The notes under the pieces: model-generated
The model's database searches: none
What the model was told of the DNA's origin: nothing
Seen by the model: only the letters and a program-made list of their open reading frames with translations
Assembly: GCA_026770585.1 (NCBI GenBank)
Contig: MU646488.1
Span: 260,459-273,491 of the forward strand
From: Baffinella frigidus
Lineage: Eukaryota; Cryptophyceae; Cryptomonadales; Baffinellaceae
Direction: 5' to 3'
DNA: 13,033 nucleotides
Shown: piece after piece, positions 1-6,425 of the stretch
Layout: every line of letters starts with the position of its first letter
How positions within the stretch are numbered: position 1 is the stretch's first letter
Program-made: the position numbers and the translations under genes

Positions 1-134
1 GTTTGGGGTTTGAGGTTTGGGGTTTGGGGTTTGAGGTTTGGGGTTTGAGGTTTGGGGTTTGAGGTTTGGGGTTTGAGGTTTGGGGTTTGAGGTTTCGGGT
101 TTCGGGTTTCGGGTTTGAGGTTTCGGGTTTCGGG
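1..134 (+). repeat. Telomere-like heptamer tract, GTTTGGG/GTTTGAG/GTTTCGG variants
   Basis: Uninterrupted 7-bp periodicity. The first ~90 bases alternate GTTTGGG and GTTTGAG, giving a 14-bp higher-order unit, then pass into GGGTTTC units. These are one-base variants of the TTTAGGG telomere heptamer, but canonical units are absent, so this is a degenerate interstitial tract and not a chromosome end. Confidence 0.9.
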
Positions 135-244
135 GGGTGGGGGGTAGGGCACAGACGCTCGCGTCGCCGCGCGGCTCAGCCTCTCTGACTGCCGCGATGT
201 GCGAGCCCGGGTGCTCCTGCTGTTTGCCAGGGGAGAGCGTTACT

Positions 245-265
245 CAAAATCTCTCTCTCTCTCTC

Positions 266-296
<31 letters not shown>

Positions 297-301
297 GAGA
301 G
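245..301. repeat. CT/GA microsatellite, self-complementary
   Basis: A (CT)n run passes directly into a (GA)n run with one GCGA interruption. The two halves are complementary, so the tract can fold into a hairpin. The arginine/glutamate-repeat peptides it can encode are artefacts of the dinucleotide repeat. Confidence 0.95.
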
Positions 302-370
302 TCGCTTGCCTCCCTGTGCGCAGTCGCTTTATAGAGAGAGCCGCTACACGCCCAGTGGAATGCAAGGAAA

Positions 371-489
371 GACGGTATCGACAAGTTAGGACAGTATCGA
401 CAAGTTAGGACAGTATCGACAAGTGAGAACGGCATCGACAAGTTAGGACGGCATCGACAAGTGAGGACAGTATCGACAAGTTAGGACGG
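371..489 (+). repeat. 19-bp tandem repeat, six copies
   Basis: Unit GACRGYATCGACAAGTKAG, perfectly spaced at 19 bp from 371 (starts 371, 390, 409, 428, 447, 466), with a partial seventh unit. Copies differ only at a few transition or T/G positions. The unit is not a multiple of three, so it is not a peptide repeat. Confidence 0.95.
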
Positions 490-826
490 TGGCGTCGCAG
501 CGCAGGGCCTCCCCGCTATGTGCGAGCCGGGGTGCTCCTGCTGTTTGAGAGGGGGGAGGATAGTGTAAATATAGTGGAGAGCAACTGATGGTGTGGGAGA
601 CGGGAGGATAGTGTAAAGTGATTGATGCAACTGATGCCGCGGCTATGTGCGGGCCGGGGTGCTCCTGCTGTCCGAGGGAGGATAGTGCGAGGACACCATC
701 ACTGTAAAGCGGCTCATGCAACCCCAAGCCCGACTGATGACACCGGTGTGGACCCTGCGAGGCTGCGCCCAACTGATGCAACTCATGCCACCCCACGCCC
801 GCCTCGGGGTGGCATCACTTTCACTT

Positions 827-966
827 TTATCCGGGGAAACCTATTTTTCTTGCATTTGATGGCCACGAAAATTACTACACAAATGCTTTAATGTTACCAA
901 GAAGAACGAATTGTGTAGTAATTTTCTTTGCCATCAAATGAAAGAAAAATAGGTTTCCCCGGATAA
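827..966. mobile_element. Foldback (MITE-like) element 1, 56-bp arms
   Basis: Left arm 827-882 and right arm 911-966 are reverse complements with about three mismatches, around a 28-base loop. Arms begin TTATCCGGGGAAACC and end, next to the loop, with GAAAATTACTACACAA. It has no coding capacity. The high arm identity implies recent origin or conversion. The loop-side core recurs in the foldback at 3167-3325 and in the half-copy at 12718, whose outer sequences differ. MITE is the nearest class, but no target-site duplication was clear. Confidence 0.8.
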
Positions 967-1286
967 ACTTGGGTGTCATCAGTTGCGCTTGGGGTGGCCC
1001 CTAGGGACCCTGCGAGGCTGCCCGGCGGCTGTGCGCGAACCGAGATTGTAAAGCGACTGAGTGCGGAGAGAGGGGGGGCGGTGTAGAGCAAGTGATGCAA
1101 GTGATGCCGCGGGTGTGTGCGAGCCGGGGTGCTCCTGCTGTTGGAGAGGGGGGAGGATGGTGTGAAGTGACTGACGCAGAGAGAGGAGAGGATTCTGTGA
1201 AGCTCCTGATTCCAAGAGAGAGAAAGACGTTACTGCACTCTGAGCCAGCACATTTCACCCAAGTCAACTCCCCCTGAAAACCAAAG

Positions 1287-1372
1287 CCTGAAGTCAAACG
1301 CCTGCTCCCCGAGCAGGTCCATGAAAACGAAATGGCAACTTACTGCCGAAGATCAGCTTTGTTGACTTCAGG
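1287..1372. repeat. Small nested inverted repeat with GT-rich right end
   Basis: CCTGAAGTCAA at 1287-1297 is complementary to TTGACTTCAGG at 1362-1372, and an inner hairpin CCTGCT...AGCAGG lies at 1301-1317. The right arm reads ACTTCAG|GTAAAAT, a passable splice donor on the plus strand, but no matching exon was identified. Nothing else is recognised in 1176-1477 beyond GA-rich sequence. Confidence 0.5.
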
Positions 1373-1477
1373 TAAAATATCCTGGCGGGCAGCGTACTGT
1401 AAAGCAAAGGATTGAGTGATCGAGGAGGCAGATCCCGAAGCCTCACACCTGGTGAGGGAGCTGTGCCTCCTAGCACT

Positions 1478-1527
1478 TTCGGGTTTCGGGTTTGGGGTTT
1501 GGGGTTTGGGGTTTGGGGTTTGGGGTT
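1478..1527 (+). repeat. TTTGGGG-type heptamer tract
   Basis: GGGTTTC units give way to five or six GGGTTTG units in 7-bp register and abut the minus-strand coding fragment at 1533. Read on the minus strand this is CCCCAAA sequence directly downstream of a former exon. Confidence 0.85.
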
Positions 1528-1532
1528 GGCAT

Positions 1533-1577
1533 CTCCTCGACGATCCAGGGCGAGATGGCGTCCGCCTGCTTCAAGAT
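1533..1577 (-). pseudogene. Fragment of the VNKH/DAISPF module
   Basis: Minus-strand reading ILKQADAISPWIVEE matches the last 15 codons of the complete module at 2543-2617 (FFKQPDAISPFIVEE). The exon-end position is the same (GTCGAGGAG), but the donor is ATGCC where the complete copy has GTGCC. That loss, and the missing first ten codons, mark it as a decayed copy. C-rich heptamers follow on the sense strand, as in the better copy. Confidence 0.6.
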
Positions 1578-2030
1578 CCTGCACCTTGCACCTTGCACCC
1601 TGAACCCCTCAACACCTGACCCCAACCCCTTGCACCTTGCACCTTGCACCCTCACCCCCTGAACACCTGGCCCCAACCCCCACACACCTTGCACCTTGCA
1701 CCCTCGCCCCCTGAACACCTGGCCCCAACCCCCACACACCTTGCACCTTGCACCCTCACCCCCTGAACACCTGACCCCAACCCCCCCACACCTTGCACCT
1801 TGCACCCTCACCCCCTCAGACCCTGACTCAAACCCCCCCACACCTTGCACCTTGCACCCTCAACCCCTCAACACCTGACCCCAACCCCCACACACCTTGC
1901 ATCTTGCACCCTCACCCCCTCAGCCCCTGACCCCAACCCCCACACACCTTGCATCTTGCACCCTCAACCCCTCAACCCCTAACCCCAACCCCCACACACC
2001 TTGCACCTTGCACCTTGCATCATAAACCCC
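1578..2030 (+). repeat. 52-bp C-rich minisatellite, about eight copies
   Basis: The unit starts CCTTGCACCTTGCACCCTCA, continues with CCCCCTGAACACCTGACCCC and ends AACCCCCACACA. The period is 52 bp (for example starts near 1687 and 1739) with small indels. It appears to grow out of CCCTGAACCCC telomere-like sequence and shades into looser CCCTAAACC tracts to about 2130. Open frames across it are repeat artefacts. Confidence 0.9.
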
Positions 2031-2268
2031 TGAACCTTAACCCCTAAACCCTTTACCCCCTGACCCTAAACACCAAACCCTAAACTCATCTGAACCACAA
2101 ACCCCCAGAGCCTAAACCCCACGGCCTAAACCAACTGGTTCAATCAAACTCCTAGGGTTTGGGGCCCGTTCTTAAGGCTCATAGACTATTGTATCACTCA
2201 ACTCAAGGCTAAAGGGCCTGTATTAGGACCTGTATCGAGAGCAATAAAAAAGAAGAAGACGGTTAGGG
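2031..2268. other. Degenerate CCCTAAAC tract and unassigned spacer
   Basis: About 2031-2130 holds scattered CCCTAAACCCC-type heptamers. About 2131-2268 is unique, with no convincing coding frame. It includes a short direct repeat (GGCCTGTATTAGGACCTGTAT) and an A-rich stretch near 2243. I assign nothing further. Confidence 0.6.
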
Positions 2269-2276
2269 GTTGGCAG

Positions 2277-2325
2277 CTCCTGGACGAGGAAGGGGGCGAT
2301 GGCATCTTCTTGGCTGCTTCAAGCA
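2277..2325 (-). pseudogene. Second decayed copy of the DAISPF module
   Basis: On the minus strand DAIAPFLVQELPT corresponds to DAISPFIVEE|VPT of the copy at 2543-2617. The upstream part is scrambled by a local duplication of GCTGCTTCAA and is out of frame. The donor is CTGCC instead of GTGCC, so splicing from here is unlikely. Confidence 0.5.
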
Positions 2326-2451
2326 TCGGGCTGCTGCTTCAACACTCTCAACCCCTGCACCCGCCCCCCTGCACCCTCAACGGCTAACCGCGAACCCTAC
2401 ACCACGAACCCCCAGAGCTTAAACCTCAGAACCTACACCATCTGTTTCAAT

Positions 2452-2537
2452 TGAAGGTTTAGGGTTTGGGGTTCAGGGTTTGGGGTTTAGGGCATAGGGT
2501 TTAGGGTTTAGGGTTTAGGGTTTAGGGTTTAGGGGTT
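2452..2537 (+). repeat. Canonical TTTAGGG heptamer tract
   Basis: GGTTTAGGGTTTGGGGTTCAGGG passes into six consecutive perfect TTTAGGG units at about 2493-2535. It lies immediately at the 3' side of the minus-strand exon ending at 2543, so on the sense strand the putative intron begins GTGCCAACCCCTAAACCCT. Confidence 0.95.
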
Positions 2538-2542
2538 GGCAC

Positions 2543-2617
2543 CTCCTCGACGATGAAGGGCGAGATCGCGTCGGGCTGCTTGAAGAAATTGACCACCACC
2601 AAGTGCTTGTTCACCAC
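2543..2617 (-). CDS. Exon-like module, 25 codons (VVNKH...IVEE), possibly ankyrin-derived
   Basis: The minus-strand frame starts right after a CAG acceptor (GGGTCGCTCAG|GTGGTGAAC) and ends at GTCGAGGAG|GTGCCAACC, a plausible donor. It is exactly 75 nt, phase 0 at both ends, with no stop. The peptide begins VVNKHLVVVNFFKQ and ends DAISPFIVEE. Its first half aligns codon for codon, with two codons missing, with the ankyrin exon at 4121-4222 (AASNGHVVVCHILFKH), so I infer a divergent ankyrin-type repeat. The second half has no recognised family. Related fragments lie at 1533, 2277, 2755 and 3490, all on the minus strand. Whether it is expressed cannot be judged here. Confidence 0.5.
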
Positions 2618-2754
2618 CTGAGCGACCCCTTTGTTACTCACACCTTTGCGACCCCACCAGGTTTTCAAGGTTGAGGCCGGCGGGGGGTTCGTGGGTTAAG
2701 AGGTTTAGGGGTTGTGGGGCTCGGGGCTCGGGGTGAGCGTGAGGGTTTGAGAGG

Positions 2755-2816
2755 TTGGAAGAAGTTGACTACCACTACGTACATACGCAGTGTTGGTGTT
2801 CACCGCCTGCGTTCAG
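2755..2816 (-). pseudogene. Partial copy of the VNKH module
   Basis: Minus-strand GCGGTGAACACCAAC follows AACGCAG|, matching the acceptor and first codons of the module at 2543-2617. GTGGTAGTCAACTTCTTCC then matches VVVNFF after an insertion of roughly 12 bases that breaks the alignment. There is no DAISPF part. The flanks are GGGGCTCGGGG and TTCAGGCTTCGG heptamer variants. Confidence 0.5.
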
Positions 2817-2905
2817 GCTTCAGGCTTCGGCGTTCGGGGTTCAGGCTTAGGGGTTTGGGGTTAGGGTCTCGGAAGAAGTGAAGTCAGAGAGCGGTCCTTC
2901 GGAAT

Positions 2906-3107
2906 CCGGTGACAGTCCACCTACCCTAACACAGGCTACCGTAACACGTACTTACCCTCCACGCATACTCCTTCGGCCGCCCCCCGATTTCCCCCTGCAA
3001 GGAAGTATGCCTGAAGGGTGGACACCATAACGCATACCTACCCTCCACACATACTCAACCAGTCCGGCCCCGACGGGTATGTGTTAGGGTAGGTCCACTG
3101 TACCCGG
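2906..3107. repeat. Foldback with ~33-bp arms around TACCCTAACAC
   Basis: Left arm 2906-2940 and right arm 3075-3107 are complementary with a few mismatches; both contain CCTACCCTAACACA or its complement. Between them a roughly 30-bp segment is directly repeated (2941-2970 and 3027-3056; core TACCCTCCACRCATACTC). CATACTCCTTC and GAAGTATGC add further pairing. It is non-coding, and probably a foldback element or a rearranged repeat. Confidence 0.7.
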
Positions 3108-3124
3108 TGAGTGAGATTTGAGGG

Positions 3125-3148
3125 ACTCCCATCGGCGCCGATGGGAGT
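3125..3148. repeat. Perfect 24-bp palindrome
   Basis: A perfect dyad with half-site ACTCCCATCGGC and no loop. Weaker outer pairing (GAGTGAGAT with ATCACTC) extends it. It sits between the foldbacks at 2906-3107 and 3167-3325. It could be the fused ends of an element or a protein-binding dyad; I cannot tell which. Confidence 0.85.
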
Positions 3149-3166
3149 ATCACTCAACGCCGATGT

Positions 3167-3325
3167 CATCCGGTCAGGTATTTAAATTAAATGCTCAGAA
3201 GTTCCCCAAATGTACGAAAATTACTACACATGATCTTTCGGACACGACTCTTTCATCGCTTGTGTAGTAATTTTCGTTGTATGGGGAACTCCGCCGAGCA
3301 TTTAAATTAAATACCTGACCGGATG
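3167..3325. mobile_element. Foldback (MITE-like) element 2, ~64-bp arms
   Basis: Left arm 3167-3230 and right arm 3261-3325 flank a 30-base loop. The outer 30 bp (CATCCGGTCAGGTATTTAAA onward) are identical in both arms. GTTCCCCA and the inner ACGAAAATTACTACACA also match exactly, separated by small indels. That inner core is the same as in element 1 (827-966), while the outer arms are unrelated. A further CGGATGAGAT (3320-3329) / ATCTCATCCG (3410-3419) pair forms an overlapping outer fold. No coding capacity. Confidence 0.85.
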
Positions 3326-3489
3326 AGATGGAAGTGGGGATAACATAACGGACATTCGTCCTTTCGTTCAAAGTGAGTCCTTCTAAAACCTACACGTGTT
3401 GTTAAAAAAATCTCATCCGTGATACGGCCCCTTGAGTGTGTCCGTGAAGAAGACATGTCTTCTTGTCCAAGGAAGGGTTAGGGCTTTGG

Positions 3490-3527
3490 CGGGAAAAGTT
3501 GACCACCAAGGCGTGCTTGTTCACCCC
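3490..3527 (-). pseudogene. Short copy of the VNKH module
   Basis: After an ACAG acceptor, the minus strand reads GVNKHALVVNFSR, closest to VVNKHLVVVNFF of the 2543-2617 module. It stops matching after about 12 codons and has no donor at the expected place. It lies just upstream, on the plus strand, of a long TTTCGGG/TTCCGGG tract. Confidence 0.5.
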
Positions 3528-3544
3528 CTGTTTTGATCTTTAAA

Positions 3545-3725
3545 AGGGCTTCGGGTTTCGGGTTTCAGGGTCCGGGTTTCGGGTTCCGGGTTTCGGGTTC
3601 CGGGTTCCGGGTTCCGGGTTTCGGGTTCCGGGTTTCGGATTTCGGGTTCCGGGTTCCGGGTTTCGGGTTCCAGGCTTCGGGTTTCAGGCTTCGGGTTTCA
3701 GGTTCCGGGTTTCGGGTTTCGGGGT
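3545..3725 (+). repeat. TTTCGGG/TTCCGGG heptamer tract
   Basis: About 25 consecutive heptamers built from GGGTTTC, GGGTTCC, AGGCTTC and AGGTTCC, all in 7-bp register. None is canonical TTTAGGG. The tract ends at GGGGTTGAC|, the former donor side of the damaged ankyrin copy at 3730. Confidence 0.95.
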
Positions 3726-3729
3726 TGAC

Positions 3730-3843
3730 CGCGAGCTGCTGGGCGGAGTGGCCCTGATTGTTGCGGCGCGTGAGGTCCGAAACCAGAAACCAGAAACCAG
3801 AAACGGTTCGCGCCGTGCTGGAACAGGATGAGGCACACCACTA
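3730..3843 (-). pseudogene. Damaged ankyrin exon copy with 31-bp heptamer-like insert
   Basis: The minus-strand sequence matches the ankyrin exon at 4121-4222 over most of its length: VVVCLILFQHGA, then the antisense of GGTCCGAGCAACAATCAGGGCCACTCCGCC-type sequence. A 31-base insert at 3780-3810, made of AAACCAG heptamers, splits the HGADL region and shifts the frame. The first six codons and the acceptor are missing. The donor side (CTCGCG|GTCAACC) is preserved. It is therefore a pseudo-exon. Confidence 0.75.
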
Positions 3844-3879
3844 TCCCCCAATCCCTGAACCCTACACCCACGGATCTTA

Positions 3880-3945
3880 GACCCTAGCGCCGCGCAGCGC
3901 TAGTGAAGCGCTACGCACGGTGCGCGCCGCGCGCGCGGGGTTTAC
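3880..3945. repeat. GC-rich hairpin cluster
   Basis: CTAGCGC CGCGCA GCGCTAG forms a 7-bp stem, followed by AGCGCT and a CGCGCGCGCG alternating run. It is a probable strong secondary structure with no coding interpretation. The stretch from 3946 to 4120 after it holds no recognised feature. Confidence 0.6.
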
Positions 3946-4120
3946 ATACCCTCCGGGGTGGTAGCGGGATTTTGTAAAGCAACTGGTGTTGCCTGAGGTG
4001 GTCTCACGCTGCTTGAGCCCTCTGGTCTCGTCGCACCTCCCCCCCTAGCTCCATACCGCGATCGTGTTCGCCAAGTCATCAAATCGCGCGTCCCCCCCGT
4101 TTCGGGTTTCGGGGGTTGAC

Positions 4121-4222
4121 CGCGAGCTGCTGGGCGGAGTGGCCCTGCTTGTTGCGCCGCGTGAGGTCCGCGCCATGCTTGAACAGGATGTGGCACACCA
4201 CCACGTGCCCGTTACTCGCCGC
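4121..4222 (-). CDS. Ankyrin-repeat exon, 34 codons, phase 0
   Basis: The minus-strand exon is bounded by TACTGCAG| and |GTCAACCCCCG, exactly 102 nt with no stop. It begins AASNGHVVVCHILFKHGADL, continues TRRNKQGHSAQQLA, and matches the ankyrin consensus (A..NGH.EVV..LL..GAD......G.T.L..A) along its full length, including NGH, HGAD and the second-helix alanines. TP in the usual TPLH tetrapeptide is replaced by SA. One exon equals one repeat, which fits exon duplication within a larger ankyrin protein acting in protein-protein contacts. Three defective relatives lie at 3730, 4542 and 4855. Flanking sense-strand sequence is C-rich telomere-like. It is the best-preserved copy, but no neighbouring exon in frame was found, so expression is uncertain. 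Confidence 0.75.
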
Positions 4223-4281
4223 CTGCAGTATCGAACAATCCTCGTTCAGGGGGGAGAGGTTTGGGGTTTGGGGTGATGGTT

Positions 4282-4420
4282 CCGCTTAGCAGCCACCGGG
4301 GGCTTCACGGATGCAGTCCATCTAAACGATTTGTGCTGGAATCTTATCCATTGCCCTGGAACCTAACCGGAATTTCACCTTGAATTCAAGGCGAAAAGGT
4401 CCTCGGTCGCTGCTAAGTGG
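4282..4420. repeat. Foldback with 17-bp arms and central EcoRI-type palindrome
   Basis: Arms 4282-4298 (CCGCTTAGCAGCCACCG) and 4404-4420 are complementary at 15 of 17 positions. A perfect 14-bp palindrome CCTTGAATTCAAGG lies at 4378-4391, nearer the right arm. No coding frame. MITE-like size, class unknown. Confidence 0.6.
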
Positions 4421-4541
4421 ATGGTGCAAGGTTGAGTGCCTGCAGGTGAGGGGTAAGGGGCGAAGGTTTGTTAGGGTCTGGTGTTTCATATTATCAGGGG
4501 TTTGGGTTGATGGTTTATGATTCACGGTTTAGGAGCCTAGG

Positions 4542-4699
4542 GTTTGAAGAGGATGTGGCACACCACGCTGCGCAGGGAGGGAGAGAGGGGGGGAGCGAGG
4601 GAGAGAGGGAGGGAGAGAGAGAGAAAGAGAGATAGAGAGAGAGAGAGGGAGAGAGAGGGTGAGAGAGGGAGGGAGAGTGCGAGGCCCGTTGCTCGCCGC
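4542..4699 (-). pseudogene. Ankyrin exon copy split by a GA/CT tract
   Basis: On the minus strand CCACAG|GCGGCGAGCAACGGG (AASNG) matches the start of the ankyrin exon, and GTGGTGTGCCACATCCTCTTCAA (VVCHILF) matches its middle. About 105 bases of imperfect (CT)n lie between them. On the sense strand the insert is a pyrimidine tract ending CTGCGCAG|CGTGGTG, so it resembles the 3' end of an intron, although no donor is evident on its left. The rest of the repeat (KHGADL onward) is absent. Confidence 0.7.
4573..4678. repeat. GA-rich microsatellite
   Basis: Imperfect (GA)n with GGGA interruptions on the plus strand, placed inside the ankyrin-exon copy described at 4542-4699. The Arg/Glu and Ser/Leu open frames it creates are not genes. 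Confidence 0.95.
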
Positions 4700-4854
4700 C
4701 TGTGGCAGATCAAAACATTCATCAGTTCTGGAGGCAACAGCCAGGAGCAAGGCGCCGCCTCAATCACCTAAAAATATTAAGCGCATAAATCCAGTACAAC
4801 CGGGCGAATATAAAGCCTTGAGGACGAGCCAGAATGAAACTCAGGAAGAGCTAG

Positions 4855-4875
4855 GATGTGCCCCTTGCTCGCTGC
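4855..4875 (-). pseudogene. Stub of an ankyrin exon
   Basis: The minus strand reads CCCACAG|GCAGCGAGCAAGGGGCACAT, i.e. AASKGH after an acceptor, matching AASNGH of the complete exon. It ends after about seven codons. CCCAAACCC precedes it on the sense strand. A weak but consistent fourth copy. Confidence 0.45.
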
Positions 4876-4889
4876 CTGTGGGTTTGGGT

Positions 4890-5200
4890 CTTGGGTATTA
4901 GGTTGTGGGGTTTCGTGTTGGTAGGATTTGTCGGGGTTGAGGGTTTGGGGGCACCTTGTTCCCTAAAGGTTGGGGGTTAGGGCCTGGAGGCAACCTTACG
5001 GAGAGCGGTGTTCCAGTACAGGGTTCAGGGATTAGGGTATGACGGTATGAGGATTTTGGGTTTAGGGTTTAGGGTACATGGTTCAACGTTTAGGGTTTTG
5101 GGGCATTGCGGTATCCGGGTTCGGGGTTTAGGGTTGGGCGGTATCCGGGTTCGGGGTTTAGGGTTGGGGGCTTCGGGTTTGGAGGCACCTTGTGGAGGGC
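4890..5200 (+). repeat. Degenerate GGGTTTAGGG tract with duplicated 39-bp segment
   Basis: Scattered GGGTTTAGGG and GGGGTTGAGGG heptamers. GCGGTATCCGGGTTCGGGGT plus TTAGGGTTGGG is directly repeated at about 5109 and 5139. Two similar GGAGGCACCTTG(T) sites occur (about 4952 and 5182). No coding module is recognised; the glycine/phenylalanine-rich frames are products of the heptamer. Confidence 0.7.
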
Positions 5201-5270
5201 AGTGTTGCCCATGTCATCTGTCGCGTTCACGTCGAAGTCCGCCGTCGTACTGTTTCGGGCTCCGGGTTTA

Positions 5271-5430
5271 GGCCTTTGTATTTATGGTTTTGTATTTCGT
5301 GTTTTATGGTTTATTGTTTGTTGTTTATGGTTCATTGTTTATAGTTTATAGTATATGGTATATGATATATGGCATATGGTATATGGCATATGGCATATGG
5401 TATATGGTATATGGTCTATGGTTTAGGGAA
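5271..5430 (+). repeat. AT-rich heptamer tract (GTTTATG to GTATATG/GCATATG)
   Basis: An AT-rich island in GC-rich surroundings that keeps exact 7-bp register: GTTTATG, GTTTATA, GTATATG, ATATATG, GCATATG, GTATATG, GTCTATG, ending GTTTAGG. The register joins the canonical heptamer at the right end, so it looks like a derived telomere-like array and not an ordinary TA microsatellite. Confidence 0.9.
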
Positions 5431-5483
5431 CTGAAAAGCACGAGGACCATGTCGGATGTTCCGGCGTAGGCCATGGTGCGGCG
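5431..5483 (-). pseudogene. Partial copy of the PPR-like module
   Basis: The minus strand reads RFRRTMAYAGTSDMVLVLF, matching RFLRTMAEAGKTDMVLGLF of the module at 6426-6544. The exon-end CTTTTCAG is kept, but the next bases are TTCC instead of GTTTCC, so the donor is lost. Upstream it runs into a 34-bp tandem duplication. Confidence 0.6.
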
Positions 5484-5536
5484 AAAGCGCCCATCCGCGC
5501 GTGGCCATGGTGCGGCGAAAGCGCCCATCCGCGCGT
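5469..5536. repeat. 34-bp perfect tandem duplication
   Basis: Two identical units, 5469-5502 and 5503-5536, starting GGCCATGGTGCGGCGAAAGC. The unit overlaps the 5' part of the PPR-like fragment, and 34 bp is not a multiple of three. A third, shorter echo (CATCCGCGCGTTTTCA) follows at about 5570. Confidence 0.95.
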
Positions 5537-5955
5537 TTTCAATCGTGTTCTACTACTGGCGATTACCCTCATCCGCGCGTTTTCACACTACTGGCGGTTA
5601 CACTCCTGGTACAGACCACAACACCGAGATAGGTCGCTTCAGACCTAAGAAGCCCGAGGAACATATCGGACGTGCCGGCTTTGGGTATCCTTGGTCGGAT
5701 AGCGAGGGGGCAAACGGATCTTTTCAATTCGGGTACGAAATACGGAAATTGGACGTACCATGTACCAGTCGCGTCCAGTTTGTACTAAAAAGTGAGATCC
5801 AAAATGGAGTCCAGTCCAGAATCACCCGAACGATTTGCCCCCTCGCTATCCGACACAGGGGTGCAGAGCAAGCGCCCACCCAGGCGGTTTCAACCGTTTT
5901 GTACTCCCTGGCGGTGACACTCCCGGCACACACCGCGAATCCGAGATAGGTCGCC
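5503..5955. repeat. Diverged direct repeat of ~110 bp
   Basis: The segment at about 5503-5640 (GCGCCCATCC...TACTGGCG...CACTCCTGGTACAGACCACA...CCGAGATAGGTCGC) recurs diverged at about 5858-5955 (GCGCCCACCC...CCCTGGCG...CACTCCCGGCACACACCGCG...CCGAGATAGGTCGC). CCGAGATAGG also occurs alone near 6024 and 6403. On the minus strand both repeats can read ATYLG(V/F)...SVTA, and the copy near 5650-5680 is preceded by KAGTSDMFLG. This looks like a duplicated, decayed end of the PPR-like module plus its downstream sequence. Confidence 0.7.
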
Positions 5956-5983
5956 TGACGGTTACCTCCCCGAAAGCAGGTGG

Positions 5984-6032
5984 CTCGGTTTCGAAACGCT
6001 TCGAAACCGAGATACGTTTCGAAACCGAGATA
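5984..6032. repeat. TTCGAAACCGAGATA repeats and palindrome
   Basis: TCGGTTTCGAA and TTCGAAACCGA face each other across a short ACGC spacer, then TTCGAAACCGAGATA repeats directly. A related copy GTTTCGTTTCGAAACCGAGA lies near 6391. Confidence 0.75.
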
Positions 6033-6037
6033 GGGCA

Positions 6038-6303
6038 CCACCCTGGATGGAACATTATGGTATTTTCAGCATTCTTAAGTCAACCCCCCTTGGAGATGGC
6101 GCCACAATGTGGCGCCCCCGTGATGAATGGATCTGGTACAAAAAGGTCTAATATGTATTTTAGTGGTATACCACCCTGGATGGAACATTATGGTATTTTG
6201 AGCATTCTTAAGTCAACTCCACTTGGAGATGGCGCCACAATGTGGCGCCCCCGTGATGAATGGATCTGGTACAAAAAGGTCTAATATGTATTTTAGTGGT
6301 ATA
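6038..6303. mobile_element. 133-bp unit in tandem duplicate, possible TA-flanked MITE
   Basis: Units 6038-6170 and 6171-6303 are identical at 130 of 133 positions. Each carries a perfect palindrome GGCGCCACAATGTGGCGCC near its centre (6098-6116 and 6231-6249). Each begins CCACCCTGG and ends TTAGTGG followed by TA; the junction GTGGTATACCAC is symmetric. Short CCAC/GTGG ends beside TA resemble a small Tc1/mariner-type MITE, but the left copy lacks the TA and the ends are too short to be sure. The 133-bp period shifts frame, so the open frame crossing it is not a real repeat protein. Confidence 0.65.
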
Positions 6304-6425
6304 AATCATGTCAACTTTTGCGATAAAGGGTTATTCGGGATTGGCCGCAAGTCCCCTCCAGGGTGGGCTTGGGAGACCTGAATAGCCGGTTTCGTTTCGA
6401 AACCGAGATAGGGCACTTGGGAAAC

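Larger units (their letters stand above)
155..1175. repeat. Four-copy GC-rich module around a CGAGCCGGGGTGCTCCTGC core
   Basis: Near-identical cores of about 30 bp occur at about 197-226, 518-546, 645-673 and 1113-1143. They are preceded by GATGC(C/A)GCGG-like sequence and followed by GAGAGGGGGGAGGATRGTGT-like sequence in copies 2 and 4. On the minus strand all four can read QQEHPG(S/P)H, which recalls a decayed coding module, but no family is recognised and no clear splice borders are seen. An ACCCTGCGAGGCTGC direct repeat (about 744 and 1008) also brackets the foldback at 827-966. Confidence 0.7.

Noticed and set aside
197-226. Cysteine-rich peptide start MCEPGCSCC
   Set aside because: The core recurs four times with mutated or absent ATG and no conserved downstream frame, so it is a DNA repeat.
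137-441. Open frames with RERERE or SLSLS runs (also 4537-4771)
   Set aside because: They are translations of GA/CT microsatellites; all frames stay open because the repeat contains no stop.
1470-1878. Proteins across the 52-bp minisatellite
   Set aside because: Pure repeat translation; 52 bp is not a multiple of three and there is no frame conservation.
3526-3757. Glycine/phenylalanine-rich 74-codon protein
   Set aside because: Direct translation of the TTTCGGG heptamer tract.
5473-6284. 158- and 149-codon plus-strand frames
   Set aside because: They cross the 34-bp and 133-bp tandem repeats, whose periods shift frame, and lie antisense to the better minus-strand module.
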